A program made the position numbers and the translations under genes. From the NCBI RefSeq assembly GCF_032854445.1, contig NC_088306.1, positions 18,757,764-18,821,763 of the forward strand: a DNA stretch of 64,000 bases, in the 5' to 3' direction. The notes below the pieces were generated by a model that did not search any database, was not told the DNA's origin, and saw nothing but the letters and a program-made list of their open reading frames with translations. The DNA is from Liolophura sinensis. Lineage: Eukaryota > Mollusca > Polyplacophora > Chitonida > Chitonidae. Below are positions 31,795 to 43,204 of the stretch, piece by piece (the stretch's first letter is position 1; each line of letters begins with the position of its first letter).

Positions 31795-31942
31795 GAGACG
31801 TTAGTCGTACTTAACAGTTTTTCAGTCAAACGACACGGAGTCAACATTAGGGATGTGTACATATACTGTGTCTTCTTGTAGGCCAGGCCGATGTCGCCAA
31901 AGTGCTGCTGCCACTGAAGTATTATGCCGAAGACACCATTTG
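31795..31942 (-). mobile_element. SINE-B fragment
   Basis: Contains CGTACTTAACAGTTTTTCAG, CGCCAAAGTGCTGCTGCCAC and GAAGTATTATGCCGAAGACA. The tRNA-like head is lost. Confidence 0.75.
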
Positions 31943-33372
31943 ATGAAGATCATAGTTATGGGAATTTTTGTGACATGCTCTTTTTTTAATGCGTGTGATC
32001 GTTTTTTTAACACCTATGATCGGAGTTAACCACTGACTTTCATCGGTAACCTCCACTACAAGGTCATGTGTATGGATAAACGCTGACTCGCTGCAGCCAT
32101 TAGGGCCTTCACTGACCAACGAGAGCGCGTTTTCGAGTTCAGCTCTCTCATCTCTTATGTCAGAAGTTTTTTCAGGTACCTGGCGATTGGCCTGTTGGTT
32201 ACGCCGGGGACTCGGCCATGTTTGCTCCTCCCGTAAACCTACCCAACGTCGTATAAATCAAACATTCTTGACGACAGCGTTAAACATCAAATAAACAAAG
32301 GAATATATCGCCTATATCGGCTGCCTGTAGAACAATGCCATATTCAATTATAGTCATAGACAGAGATTTCTTCAGGATTAATGTAATTTGAACATATGAA
32401 ATTATTCAGCATTAAATTCTTATCAAGCAATAGTGCTGACACTGTACAGGCCATACATTAAGTTGTGTGGTGAAATATTAAAAATTTAAAAAAGAAAAAA
32501 ATGCTCCTTACATCTCACGTGACAGTCATGTGATGTATTATCAAAGAAGATGATACTGTCGCTGTGCGGAATCCTTGTCAAATGAACTGGGGAAAATATC
32601 TGATCGATAGAAGGAATTTGATTGGCCATCGATTACTGACGTCATTCGTCTTTGTGTGGCGTAAAAGGGCAGAAACACCATTTCATACACGGCTTCTGCG
32701 ATGGATGCATGATTCCGAAAGTTGAGGGGTGGCAACGATACTCTGCAGGGTAAGTCTGAGAGAAAACATTTGTATTTACATCTCTGTGTGATAAGACAAT
32801 ATCTGTTAAGGCAAAGGGTTGATATCGACTACTGTGCCATTAAATACACATCGAGCGAGGCTAGCCGACGGTGGTTTCGCACATGATGTACGGCCATTGT
32901 GGCTTCACTGCTTCGGCCTCCCTTGTGATACAGCGACCGGCCAGGCTGACGTATCCTCCACTCGTACACGCATAAACTACCATGCTGATCGATGCAGAAC
33001 AAAGGCTGCACACTGAATGCGGTGTACATGTGTCCGTCAATGTGTCTGCCTGTATAAACTACCAGCTGGCAATCATTAACGCGTTTTAGGCGAGATCTGT
33101 TGCCAGGATGGAGATAAAAAAAGTGCTGGATGCGATGGGGAAATGTGGCACGGGTGAAGTGGGAGAGAGATATTCTTGCAGCAGAGCAGGATATATATTG
33201 GTTGTTCTATGCCCGTTACAATAATTGACTGATCACAACAACGCACTAAATAAATCCTCACGGCCGAAAATGATACACTGCATTAAACTTAAAAAAATAA
33301 ATGAAGAAATGAATAAGATAAATAAATACTAAGTAAAGAATCCAGCTCATTAATCAACAACTATTTTTTCAC

Positions 33373-33375
<3 letters not shown>
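31943..33375. other. No gene; SINE-A relic at 32219-32299
   Basis: The relic retains CGTCGTATAA, AAACATTCTTGACGAC and CATCAAATAAACAAA. No other recognised feature. Short frames on both strands are uncalled. Confidence 0.5.
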
Positions 33376-33455
<80 letters not shown>

Positions 33456-33460
33456 GTATA
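33376..33460. repeat. (AT)n microsatellite
   Basis: TA dinucleotide run of about 75 bp followed by ATGTATATGTATATAT. Confidence 0.95.
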
Positions 33461-33605
33461 TATTGCTGTAGGTTTATAAATTTATTTAATGCCAGCATGG
33501 GACACATGTCATGTCAAAGGTACGGCTATATGATAAGACTGCTATAATAGACAAGAAGGTTATATCTCAGTGGTTTTTCGAGGTCATTTTAACTTTTTAT
33601 CTTCG

Positions 33606-33751
33606 ACTGTACGTGGGAAGGTCTTGCAGCACCCTGCGAATGGTGGTGGGTTTCCCCCGGGGTATGTCCAGTTTCCTCTCACCATAATGTTGGCCGCCGT
33701 CGTATAAGTGAAATATTCTTGAGTACGGCGTAAAACACCAATCAAATAAAT
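33606..33751 (+). mobile_element. SINE-A, 5'-truncated copy
   Basis: GACTGTACGTGGGAAGGTCT to CACCAATCAAATAAAT, close to consensus. Confidence 0.92.
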
Positions 33752-33840
33752 CGTATACAATACGTTAACTGAATGTAATCAACTGTTCAGCCCACTAAAA
33801 CTGCATGTTTTTTGGGAAGGACCCATGCATTCATTGATAT

Positions 33841-34082
33841 TACACTCTAAAAAGCTGATCTGTTAAACCGACAGAATACATTGTGTTTCCCAGTTAAACC
33901 TGGCGGCCGTCATATATGTGTATAGCGTTAAACACCTATCGATCCAACAGAATACCTTTGTTGGTGTATGGGAGTTTGTTACTTCCCTTTACACCTGATA
34001 TTATGTTGCAGTGACATTATGTTTTGTATCGAACCACTAAGAAAATATATTATATTACATTTAACAGAATTTTTAGAGTGCA
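33841..34082. mobile_element. MITE-3 (TIR element)
   Basis: The left end TACACTCTAAAAAGCTGATC and the right end TTTTTAGAGTGCA are inverted repeats, with further pairing of CTGTTAAAC and TTTAACAG just inside. 242 bp, no coding capacity. A short SINE-A-like scrap (GGCGGCCGTCATATATG) is at about 33902. Confidence 0.65.
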
Positions 34083-34086
34083 ATGA

Positions 34087-34534
34087 CATGGTTTCCACGA
34101 CCATACTTCTTACAGCACATATGCCTCTCTGTGTACGCTCGCTCTACATCACTGCCACCACTTGACAAGCTTGACCTTTGGATCCTGGGTGACGCACGAA
34201 TATGCTGATTAGGCTTAGACTCACCACTGCATGGTTTCCTCGCAGTGAACCATTTAATCAGTATTCATTAATAAAATTGTTTCAGGTGCTAGGTTGGAAT
34301 CATTTTGTACATACTTTAGATAAAGAGAATACACGTGTATAGGTATAATAAGAAACAATGGCTGACAGAGTTAGTCTGTTTTCTGACATCACTTCCTGCC
34401 TCATCACCACGGCCCCAGTGACCTCAGAGTTGTTAAGTTTTCTTTACAAAATGTGCTATAATGGTGGCAGTGATGTAAAGCGAATATAGAGAGCTGTGCA
34501 TGCGCTGTAAGCAGTATGTTCCACGACCTGCCGA
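34087..34534. mobile_element. MITE-4, copy 1 (TIR element)
   Basis: Inverted ends of about 75 bp. The left end has CATACTTCTTACAGCACATA and TCGCTCTACATCACTGCCAC; the right end has GTGGCAGTGATGTAAAGCGA and TGTAAGCAGTATG. The interior is non-coding. The second copy is at 40533-40938. Confidence 0.8.
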
Positions 34535-34562
34535 TCTGCTATCAAATTAGCACCTGAAGTGT

Positions 34563-34771
34563 ATTTATTTATTTATTTAATTGGTGTTTTACGCCGTTTT
34601 CAAGAATATTTCACTTATATGCGACGGCGGCCAGCAATGTGGTGGGTGGAAACCGGTTAGAACCCGGGGAACCACGATAATCCGCAGGATGCTGGCAGAC
34701 CTTCTCACGAATGGTCGGAGAGGAGGCCAGCATGAGCTGGACTTGAACACACAGAGACCGCATTGGTGAGA
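34563..34771 (-). mobile_element. SINE-A copy within the duplicated segment
   Basis: ATTTATTTATTTATTTAATT start, body as in 1-234, cut after GCATTGGTGAG so the tRNA-like head is missing. Confidence 0.9.
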
Positions 34772-34846
34772 TACGTATGTACATATGTATGTATGTATGT
34801 TACGTATGTATGTATGTATGTTACGTACGTATGTATGTATGCTTGG
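34772..34846. repeat. ATGT tetranucleotide microsatellite
   Basis: Counterpart of 235-312, with a different repeat count. Confidence 0.9.
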
Positions 34847-34859
34847 GGTTTCACGTCGT

Positions 34860-35263
34860 ATCAGAGGCCCATTACCTAGAAGTATGTAACTTTCTTATAG
34901 CTAGTCCCCACGGCACTTTACACTTTTATTCGATCTCTAACACATTATGTGGCGCATCGGCGCAGTCATGTATTTTTCTTTCTCTCTGTTGCGCAGCAAA
35001 CGTTTGAAAAACAACTCATGTATAATGGTTTCGGTTGTGATGAAATAAACGTTAAAAAAAACACACCGGTTTAAAGGTGTGACCAGTTCTGGTAGCAACG
35101 TTTACAATTAGATTCCCCATGATTCTGTTCATAATTTCCACTCAAGAGGTTGGCATATTTCTCCATCACGTGGCGCGAGCTTCTACAGATGACGCTACAT
35201 GTGTACTGTGCCGTGGAGACTAGCTATAGGGAAGTTGTTTACTTCTAGGTAATGGACTTCAAG
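34860..35263. mobile_element. MITE-1, copy 2
   Basis: Same orientation and interior as the copy at 328-725, inside the duplicated segment. Confidence 0.8.
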
Positions 35264-35669
35264 GTGTGTCCTGCATCCTAGACGTGTTTGTTTTTCTGCT
35301 ATCGGTATTCCTATTTTTACTGTATGCTATCTATATTTAAACATCTGCAAATTTAAATGATTTGTTACTTTAATTGGATGATACGAAATTAAAATACAGA
35401 TCTGAAAATATTATCTAATTTAGGCCTACCTCTATCATGCGTATCATAAGTTTTAATTGCTTTTACTATACCAGTTTTCCCCAGATAATGAGTGCAGGAT
35501 AATTTAAGCGGAAGAAAATATATATATTAGTATATTGCTGATACCCTAAATATGACCCAGAAATGAAAGACCGTACAAGCCACACAAATCTGATTTATCT
35601 TTTGAAGTCACTATATACTCACTATATACATTCCAGCAGGTCAGACACTCTAAACATCGAAATGCTATT

Positions 35670-37140
35670 ATGTGGAAAGCTTCATTATTCAAAGAGTCTT
35701 ATTTCTTCATTACGTGGAAAGAGTCTTATTTAGTACAACACTGAGACCTCATTCTGTGCAAAACTTCAGCCTTGATACAAGAGTAAACAAAAGACGCCAT
35801 TACGTTCAAAGCTTCTGTTTTGATACAACACTGAAACGCCATTACTTGCAAGGCGTCTGCCTTAGTTCAACACTGAGTCACCATTACGCGGAAAGCTTCA
35901 TGTAAAAAAAACCACTAAGGTGAAGTATACGTCAGATTTAAGACCATGAAACACTGTTTGCCAGAACTTCAACCCATTAAAGTGCATTTGAACCTTCGGG
36001 TTCTACAGTGACCTTTTCTAGCCATATTTGGACCATTATCGTCACATCCGGTTTTTACCTCTTAACCACATGTTAGATTCCATCATTCTAAATGCATATA
36101 CTGATAAATCTACCAATGCATTCGGCGAATACACTTGAAATGAACTATATGAAGCAAACAATATGAATGTGGCGTCACAGATACTCTCTGGGTCACAACA
36201 GATCACCGTAGAATTTAAAAATCATTTAATTCTGTAGGAAAAATTCTCAAGAATATATCGAACTATTTTCTTGGACAAAGTTTTATGGCCTTTCATCTGA
36301 TACATACTTCATTTTAGTGTTTTCTTTCCTTTGGAGTCATACAGTACAAGATTACGCCATTACTTGCATCAGTTAGATAAAACATAGTTAAAACGCCATC
36401 ACATGCAAAGCTTCAGTCATATAGAACACAATAAGGAAATCGTAAAACTCCTTCCCGTCTGCATCAAGATTGGCCAAAGCTGTGAACTCATGTTCTGTCC
36501 TTTATCACGTCACAATTATAGGTATACATGTGCTCACAAAACATATGAAGTGCACAAGCACTGAAACATCACAGAAGGAAACGATGCGTTCTACTCTCAT
36601 TTGGACTTTCTACGTAGCTCGTCCTCGAGTCTCCCATTAAGACGCCATTACATGCAAAACTTCACTCATAGTACAAGTCTGAGACGCCATTCCCAGCAAA
36701 GTTTAATCTTAGTACAAAAATGAAACGTCATTCCGTACAAAACGTTAGTTACCATTTCAAAGCTCCGACACCTGATGCCACTTTCACAAAACTTCGTGAG
36801 CCATGTTTCTCGTATCTTTGCTCGTAAAAGACGTTATTTAGGTTATAGTGCCATACGGCGACGTCATTTACGAGAAAAGTTACGAAAATTTGATATACGA
36901 CATATTGTGAAAGTGGGCCCAGGTGTATTGTATCGAATTGTGGGATCGATGTCAGGAGCTACAGGGAACGTCACCAGCTGTTTAAGCCTGGCATATCTGC
37001 TCTTAGATATGCATTACAAACATACTAAGGGCCAAGACATCAGCTATTTAAAGATCAAAGGTCATTACCAGACGCCATTAAGTGGAAAGCTTTTGTCTTA
37101 GTACAAGACTGAGACGTCATTACGTGCAAAGCTTGTTTCA
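35670..37140. repeat. About 42-bp minisatellite, broken into four blocks
   Basis: Units built on ACGCCATTACGTGCAAAGCT and TAGTACAACACTGAG occur at 35670-35910, 36355-36440, 36640-36750 and 37068-37140. Between them lie unrelated sequence and MITE-2 (36771-36922). The phase suggests one array that was invaded and decayed. Confidence 0.8.
36771..36922. mobile_element. MITE-2 (TIR element)
   Basis: The left end CCTGATGCCACTTTCACAAA and the right end ATTGTGAAAGTGGGCCCAGG are inverted repeats (about 22 bp, few mismatches). 152 bp. Related elements are at 58236-58373 and, as a half copy, 53766-53900. A 108-codon frame starting inside it is incidental. Confidence 0.75.
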
Positions 37141-37404
37141 GTGAGAGACGCTCTCAGGTAAGACATTAGCTAATTGAAGATCAGGGATCATGCATGATGT
37201 ATGTGTTGATTTATATGATTTGCTGTTTAATGACACACTAATTACTTTTTTCATTTCATACGGTATTGACCAGTTTTATCGGATGAGGAATTCGTGTACC
37301 TGGAGTAAAGCAACTACTTTGGGCAAGTTACTGGCGAACTTTTATACGCGTGACGTACTGTCATGTTGTTAGTTGGATTCGCCCTGCTAACATATGTAGA
37401 CACA

Positions 37405-37480
37405 ACATATGTACACATATCTAATGACTTCACGTCGTCATATGACTGAAAAATTGTTAAGTATGACGTTAACCTCCAGG
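37405..37480 (+). mobile_element. SINE-B-type 3' tail
   Basis: TCTAATGACTTCACGTCGTC, ATATGACTGAAAAATTGTTA and AGTATGACGTTAACCTCCAG. Confidence 0.75.
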
Positions 37481-37669
37481 CATGCGTGTATACATACATA
37501 TATATTTATAGCTGGGAGGCAATTTTCCCACGAACTTTCAGATCATCTAGGACTTTACTGAGTGTCGTCGATTGCTTCTTACCATCCAGGCCCCGAGCAC
37601 AAAGCAAATCTGGGAGCTTTGAAAAGATATCCAGTGACTTATTGTGTGTATTGTTACTTGGGAGATAGG

Positions 37670-37702
37670 ATGTGTGTGTGTGTGTAGGGGGGGGGGGGGG
37701 TG
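37670..37702. repeat. (GT)n followed by poly-G
   Basis: A GTGTGTGTGTGTGT run then about 14 G. Confidence 0.9.
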
Positions 37703-39945
37703 TTGACAAGTTTAATATTATTTGGTAATTTACCGACATGGGCCCATTGCAGCGGGTCCTTCACATTGTGAATGTATTCGCTGTGTTGTCATACCAAAGA
37801 CATACCATTATGCCATACCTCTCATTTGCAGGATTATTAGTGACGAAGAAACAAATTTGTGAATTTTAATACTCAATTTTAAATGTATGCCTGCAAAGAT
37901 TATAGCTAAATATGTGGTTTAATTCTTAATAGATCAAGTATTTAAAACGTGAATTCGCTGTTGAATTTAGCTGTTCTCGTTTATTTACTTATTTACTCAT
38001 TTATGTGATTGTTTATACGTAGCATTTAAACGATTTGTGTGGGGATTTGTGTATCACACGTCGGATAATTCGTCAGTTACTTCCTAAAGGTCGGTGGTTT
38101 ACCCCTGAAGTAAGAGAACAATTCTTGAATGTAAAGTCGTATAGCTTCGGGGGAATTCATAGTTTTGTAGTGATGTCATAGCTGCTTTGAGCCAATTAAA
38201 AGCCCACTCTTTGATCACGTGACTAAAGAAGGTGAAATCAAAGTAAATTTAACCCGGGCCTGATTGGTATTGAAGAAGATTTTAGCATAAAAAATGAAAA
38301 ATGTAGCTTTTAGGTAAGAAATTATTTCTGGAAAAACAATCAGAATTTGTCTAGCCTTCAGATATGATAGTTTCAACGTCATGCAGTGATTCGAACTTTA
38401 TGAATCTGCAAAAATCAGCACTTCACCCATTTAGCTCCATGCTATTTATTACCTCCTGCTCTTTGCCAGAAACCCGGTTGCTCGAAATTATGAATACTTG
38501 ATCGTTATTGTTGTAAAATTGATTCGCATGTACAGATTTTTGCACGGGTGGTGCATGGGTACCTTAACATGGTTAGGGTGAGAACAACTGGTTGGTTGAA
38601 CTTACAAGTAAACAAAATGGCAGCAGAGCTGAAAGTTCATGCCGTTCGGCTCGTGTTCACAGACGTTCAGAAATCAAATGTACAAAAATTTAATGAAATC
38701 GTAAATATAACAGCCTTTTGGCGGTATATCCTAGACAAGTATTACTTACGACATATATTTTTGCGAACGTTGCCCCAGACAAAACAAACTTAAAGTCCTA
38801 AGAGACGTCAGGCCGAAATATTTAAATGATATGAAAGAGACGCTGTGGAATATAGCTAGCACCACGGTTCAAAAAAATTTACGCTGAAGAACGCTATTTA
38901 AACCTTATAAGTGAAGAATCCTAAAAACAAAATCTTCGACAGTTTCCGTAAAATTTTCCTGATGTGACGTAGTAATATTCCTTATGTGACGATGGGTCAG
39001 GCTGATATGACGTCGCGTAAGGCAGTTACGCTGGAATGAAAGTGCATTTGAAAGTACGAAGTCATTTGTGCTATAATGGGTGACGTCAAGTGTTCTTGCA
39101 TGACGTCACACCAGGCAAAGTTGGAAACGGCGGAAAACCTTTGTTTCCGTGTTATTCTCCCGAACTAACAACAACGGCTTTAATACAATGCGTTTTTTCT
39201 ACAATTTAAGAAAGCAGTTCCGACTATTTCGATCCTTATGATTTAACTTTTTCTTTGACGACATACATATTTTAACACTAAAGTAGCTCTTAATTCCAAT
39301 CTTAATCGCAATTTCGTATGCGTTCACATTCGGCCAATTTGCCTTCGACAAGACTTTGTTTGTGACATGGGAAGGATAAATGCGTTCTTTTCATTGAGAT
39401 ATTTTATAGCATGAAAGCAATTACTCGTAATTACAAATCCCCCCTCATCTTCACCACTCCATGAGTTTCCTGTGTACGCGAAAGCCGACAATTCGTCAGC
39501 TCTGTTTGCGCATGCGCGAACCGCTTCGGTTATTTCGTTTGCCTCAGGAGACTTGAACAAAATTGGAATCCCTTTTTGACTGTTAAAACTATGAGTTTTA
39601 ATATTGTGTACGAAAAAAATTTAGACACTTTAATTCGCTCAATTTTTTTTTCAATTAAATTAAAAAAAGTTTAATTAACCACCAACGATATTAAAATATT
39701 GCTTTCTACATGTACCGTATTATCTAGTTCGATCGGAAAAAAGCTAATTAGTATAGGAAACTATGTGAGAATAGTTCAAAGGAGTTTTGTGAACAGCTGT
39801 GCTTTGACAAACTTTCGTGTTTTTCTAATCCAAAAATCTGATCTTTCATGAAGCCTTATTTGTATTGGACATATGCACCCCTCTGTCATAACTTTATTAG
39901 GTTGGACGATATATAAAATGTTATTCTTTGTTGAAGACCAGTCTA
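37703..39945. other. No confident gene
   Basis: AT-rich with several CRE-like TGACGTC motifs (about 39010-39110). A frame from ATGGCAGCAGAG (38617) runs 59 codons to the stop at about 38791 without a known domain. It sits in a good start context but is unsupported. A 78-codon minus-strand frame at 39324-39560 has no ATG. Confidence 0.4.
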
Positions 39946-40165
39946 TTCTTTGCTGAAGACAAGTCTCGTCTGTGAACGACTGGGAATTACTGCTAAGTAA
40001 CTTAAGTGTGATGTCATAGGCCCCTTAAAATACAGTCGTGATAATGTTACTGAAATTCTACGAAGTTCCCGAAGCGGACGCTCTACCAACTGTGCTATCG
40101 AAGTCGGTCTCTGAGTTAGAGAGCGGCTCCTACTGCAACCCAACCGCGATCGTCTTGTTCTCATA
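39946..40165 (-). mobile_element. tRNA-like SINE, unnamed family
   Basis: On the minus strand the sequence ATAGCACAGTTGGTAGAGCG is a clear tRNA D-arm/A-box. A following B-box-like part is weak. It differs from the SINE-A and SINE-B heads. No second copy was found in the window. Confidence 0.5.
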
Positions 40166-40532
40166 ATCTGTTGTGTTTTGGGAAAACCGAGCTGGTGACC
40201 GACTCTGGATAAAGCCCAGGACTGTTTGCGAACAGGTCACGGCAAACATTGAACAAGTTCAGGTGTTCACGTTCTCAGCAGTAGGCCTACTTAAGTGTCA
40301 TGTGTTCTTATAACGGCTCATATAAACCTGGCACGTCTCAGTGCGGTGTCTTTCGGCTGGAATCACCATTCTGTTAGTTTATGTATAGAGTTAATTGGTG
40401 CCACTGTAGTTTACAATAGGCTCGAATGCACGACTGGTTATACTACACCAGCGTTCAACTGACGTAGCATACATGAACTATATACCTTGCACAGGTGCAT
40501 TCCCCACCCCCCTAAAACTCAGACATAGAAGA
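40166..40532. other. Nothing recognised
   Basis: No gene or repeat seen. Confidence 0.5.
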
Positions 40533-40938
40533 AGGCATGGTGTCATACTCCTTACAGCGGATGCGCCAATATCTACATTCGCTTTACATCACTGAAACAA
40601 CTAGCAAATTTTTTCTTACAGAAATGTTGAACAACACCGATGTCACTGGGCTCACGGCGATGATACAGGAAGTGATGTTAGGAAAGACAAACAATCCTCG
40701 TGAACTTTTGATCTAATTATAATTTCTACACGTGCAATCTCATTATTTAAAGTATGCACAACAGAATTCTGACCAAAACTTGAAACAAAATTTATCGATG
40801 ATTTCTGATTAAATTGTTCCACGCGAGGACAAGTGGTGAGGCTAAAAAGTCTCCAAAGGTCAAGCTTGTCTCGTGGTGACAGACGTGTAAAGCGAACTTA
40901 GACAGCGGAACACGCGATATAAGGGGTAAGGATGTCAC
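40533..40938. mobile_element. MITE-4, copy 2
   Basis: Ends match 34087-34534: CATACTCCTTACAGCGGATG and CATTCGCTTTACATCACTGA at the left, GTAAAGCGAACTTAGACAGC at the right. Interior blocks (GGAAGTGATGT; CAAAGGTCAAGCTTGTC) run in the opposite orientation to those of copy 1. Confidence 0.75.
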
Positions 40939-41094
40939 ACATTTTACATATATCACCGTGTTTTTAAAAAATAATTCAATATAAGTTATCTCTTAATATA
41001 TCACTGTGTTTTTTAAAAAAAATTCAGTATAAGTTGTCTCATGCTTTATTCCGATTATTAAGCTTAACGTTGGATACAATGTTCTTCGGGGCAT

Positions 41095-41190
41095 CGACGA
41101 CAGTGACATATAGTTGGAAAATGGTCACACGTAACCATCAGGGAAATACAGCCTCTTGTCAATTTACCTCTGACAGTTCGCACTATGGCT
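41095..41190 (-). repeat. REP-B partial copy
   Basis: AAAATGGTCACACGTAACCA, GGGAAATACAGCCTCTTGTC and AATTTACCTC are the reverse complement of the REP-B core. Confidence 0.7.
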
Positions 41191-41424
41191 TAAGCAAAAC
41201 AAATGATATAAGCAAAACTGTGTTATATAATTGCAATATTTTAGACGTCACTCGTCTAGAATTGCTCATAATGGCTCATTGTACTTTATGTATGTCATGG
41301 ACGACTGCAAGATTTTCCTCCGGTCACGTGGTATTCCAGGCTCCATTTTCCACTTAGGGTCGTCTCGATTAAGAAGTGTTTGCTCTGACAGCGGAAACGT
41401 GGCTCGTGCATCTGTACGGAAACT

Positions 41425-41575
41425 TGCTCTGCTCATTCTGGCTTTCTCTCCGGCCACACATGGGAATGTCTGACAGCAATCTGCAGATGGTCGTAAGTTT
41501 CCCAGCACAATGCTAGCCGCCGTCGTATAAGTGAAATATTCTTGAGTACGGCGTAAAACATCAGTCCAATAAATC
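41425..41575 (+). mobile_element. SINE-A, 5'-truncated copy
   Basis: CTGCTCATTCTGGCTTTCTC through GAAATATTCTTGAGTACGGC and AACATCAGTCCAATAAATC. Confidence 0.88.
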
Positions 41576-42600
41576 AGATAAACATATACACTACAGTATA
41601 TACATTATGTACTAAATCCAGATCATTTTCCAAAATCAAGAAAGGTTCCAGAAGTACTCAACCAGTCTTGACAAATGAAGTGTGTACAGACATAATTAGT
41701 CAATGAACACACAATTCAGGCTTTTTCATATCGATATGGCCATCCCTTATACTTGAGCTTGACAGAAAAATACCTGGAAGTACGGACAGAATTAATGCAT
41801 TTTAGGTCGTTCCATGTTGTCAGTCTCTTGTGTTCAATTAGTCTGGGTACTAATGAGGTTCTTCCGTATCTGCAGAGAATTCCCAAAGGCGTGTCACGAC
41901 TGGTTTTCCTCTACTTATTGGTCTACCTGAATCCAGTCTTCACACGCGTCCAGCGCGTGACATGTTACTCCTGGAACATTGTAGTGTGCTTTGCGCTAGC
42001 AGTCGTGCTTGTATGTAGGACAGTCGGGTGGTCTTGTGTTTACCGGGGAATGTATGCTATGAGAAATACCCTGGATCATTTAGTCAGTTGTCACGTTGTC
42101 TAGGTTTGAAAAGGCTGTAAAGGCTCAGGTCAGATCAATCAGGGTGAGTAGTTTATTTGGCATTGGTATGCGGTAATGCGGAGCCTAGAATGCTACTTGG
42201 CACATTTAGTATGTGGTGTACGTCGGTACAAGCATCATGTCGGTACATGGAAACTGTGTGACACATAAAGCTGGGAAGCGCCCTGAGAAAACCGCTATCT
42301 TTCTTCGAATCATTTGTTGGACAAAAATCCCGACGACAAGACATCGAAATTTCAGAGACACCAGGATTAGAACTCACGACCTCTTGGTGAAAGGATGAGG
42401 TCATGTGCAAACCGCTTCCAGCGTAATCAAATTTGCCATGATTTATCCATATCCATTTTGAACGTTTATATCTATTAGTTTATTATGAGTGAGGACTAAA
42501 TAAGAATAGTACATTTCAGACTTAGTCCGTCACCAATGGCGTTTATCACCAAATGCTTTGTGTAAATTAATGAATGAGTGTATAATCTTTAAGAATTAGC
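41576..42600. other. No gene; SINE-like stretch at 42205-42430
   Basis: 42205-42430 ends with AGGATTAGAACTCACGACCT, the reverse complement of a tRNA T-arm/B box, so it is probably another minus-strand SINE. A 116-codon plus-strand frame at 41753-42103 opens with TTG, has no domain I know and is not called. Confidence 0.4.
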
Positions 42601-42866
42601 GTTTTAGTATGACGTCAGCACTATATTAGCGGTTTAGTATGACGTCAGCACTATATTAGCGGTTTAGCATGACGTCGGCACTATATTAGCGGTTTAGTAT
42701 GACGTCAGCACTATATTAGCGGTTTAGCATGACGTCGGCACTATATTAGCGGTTTAGTATGACGCCAGCGCCATATTAGCGGTTTCGTATGACGTCAGCA
42801 CTATTTTAGCGGTTTCGTATGACGTCAGCACTATATTATCTGTTTAGTATGACATCAGCACTATAT
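42601..42866. repeat. 30-bp tandem array, 9 units, carrying CRE octamers
   Basis: Nine units, exactly 30 bp apart, of the form GGTTTAGTATGACGTCAGCA plus CTATATTAGC. Units 1, 2, 4, 7 and 8 contain a perfect TGACGTCA; units 3 and 5 have TGACGTCG, unit 6 TGACGCCA and unit 9 TGACATCA. The array is not protein coding. Confidence 0.97.
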
Positions 42867-43204
42867 ACTATGCTGTATGCCAAAATCTCGGTGATTTACG
42901 CGAGGCACTCCATATTCGTCCATCCATGAAACGGAACGCCATCCTATAAGTGAAAAATGATTGAGAGATTAAACAACAATGAAGTATTAAAAATAAAACA
43001 GTACCCTATGTCTGCAGTGGAGTATAGTATCGGGGAATTATTCGTATTCCACGAGCCGGTCAGCGTTTTATGCAAATGAGATAATGTCATCTCTCGTCAA
43101 CTCATCGTCAGTTTGACGTGGAGCGGAGGGCGCAGTATAATGGACGCGAATTCTTTCTGTTTCTGAAAAAAGGACGATACTAGGAATTCTATACGGTTTA
43201 TTAC
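42867..43204. other. Nothing recognised
   Basis: A SINE-A-like scrap (CATCCTATAAGTGAAAAATG) at about 42940. No gene. Confidence 0.5.

Larger units (their letters stand above)
34593..35625 (+). repeat. Second copy of the 1-1094 segment
   Basis: Collinear with 1-1094 and nearly identical apart from small indels and the missing SINE head. Sequence continues past 35625 (ATATACATTCCAGCAGG) where the first copy runs into the assembly gap. Confidence 0.9.

Noticed and set aside
36775-37101. A 108-aa basic protein
   Set aside because: It begins inside the terminal repeat of MITE-2 and runs into unrelated sequence and a minisatellite unit.
41753-42103. A 116-aa frame with hydrophobic stretches
   Set aside because: It begins with TTG, shows no recognisable motif and has no splice or homologue support in the window.
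42601-42866. CRISPR-like array
   Set aside because: Units are contiguous 30-bp direct repeats with no unique spacers, and the genome is animal.
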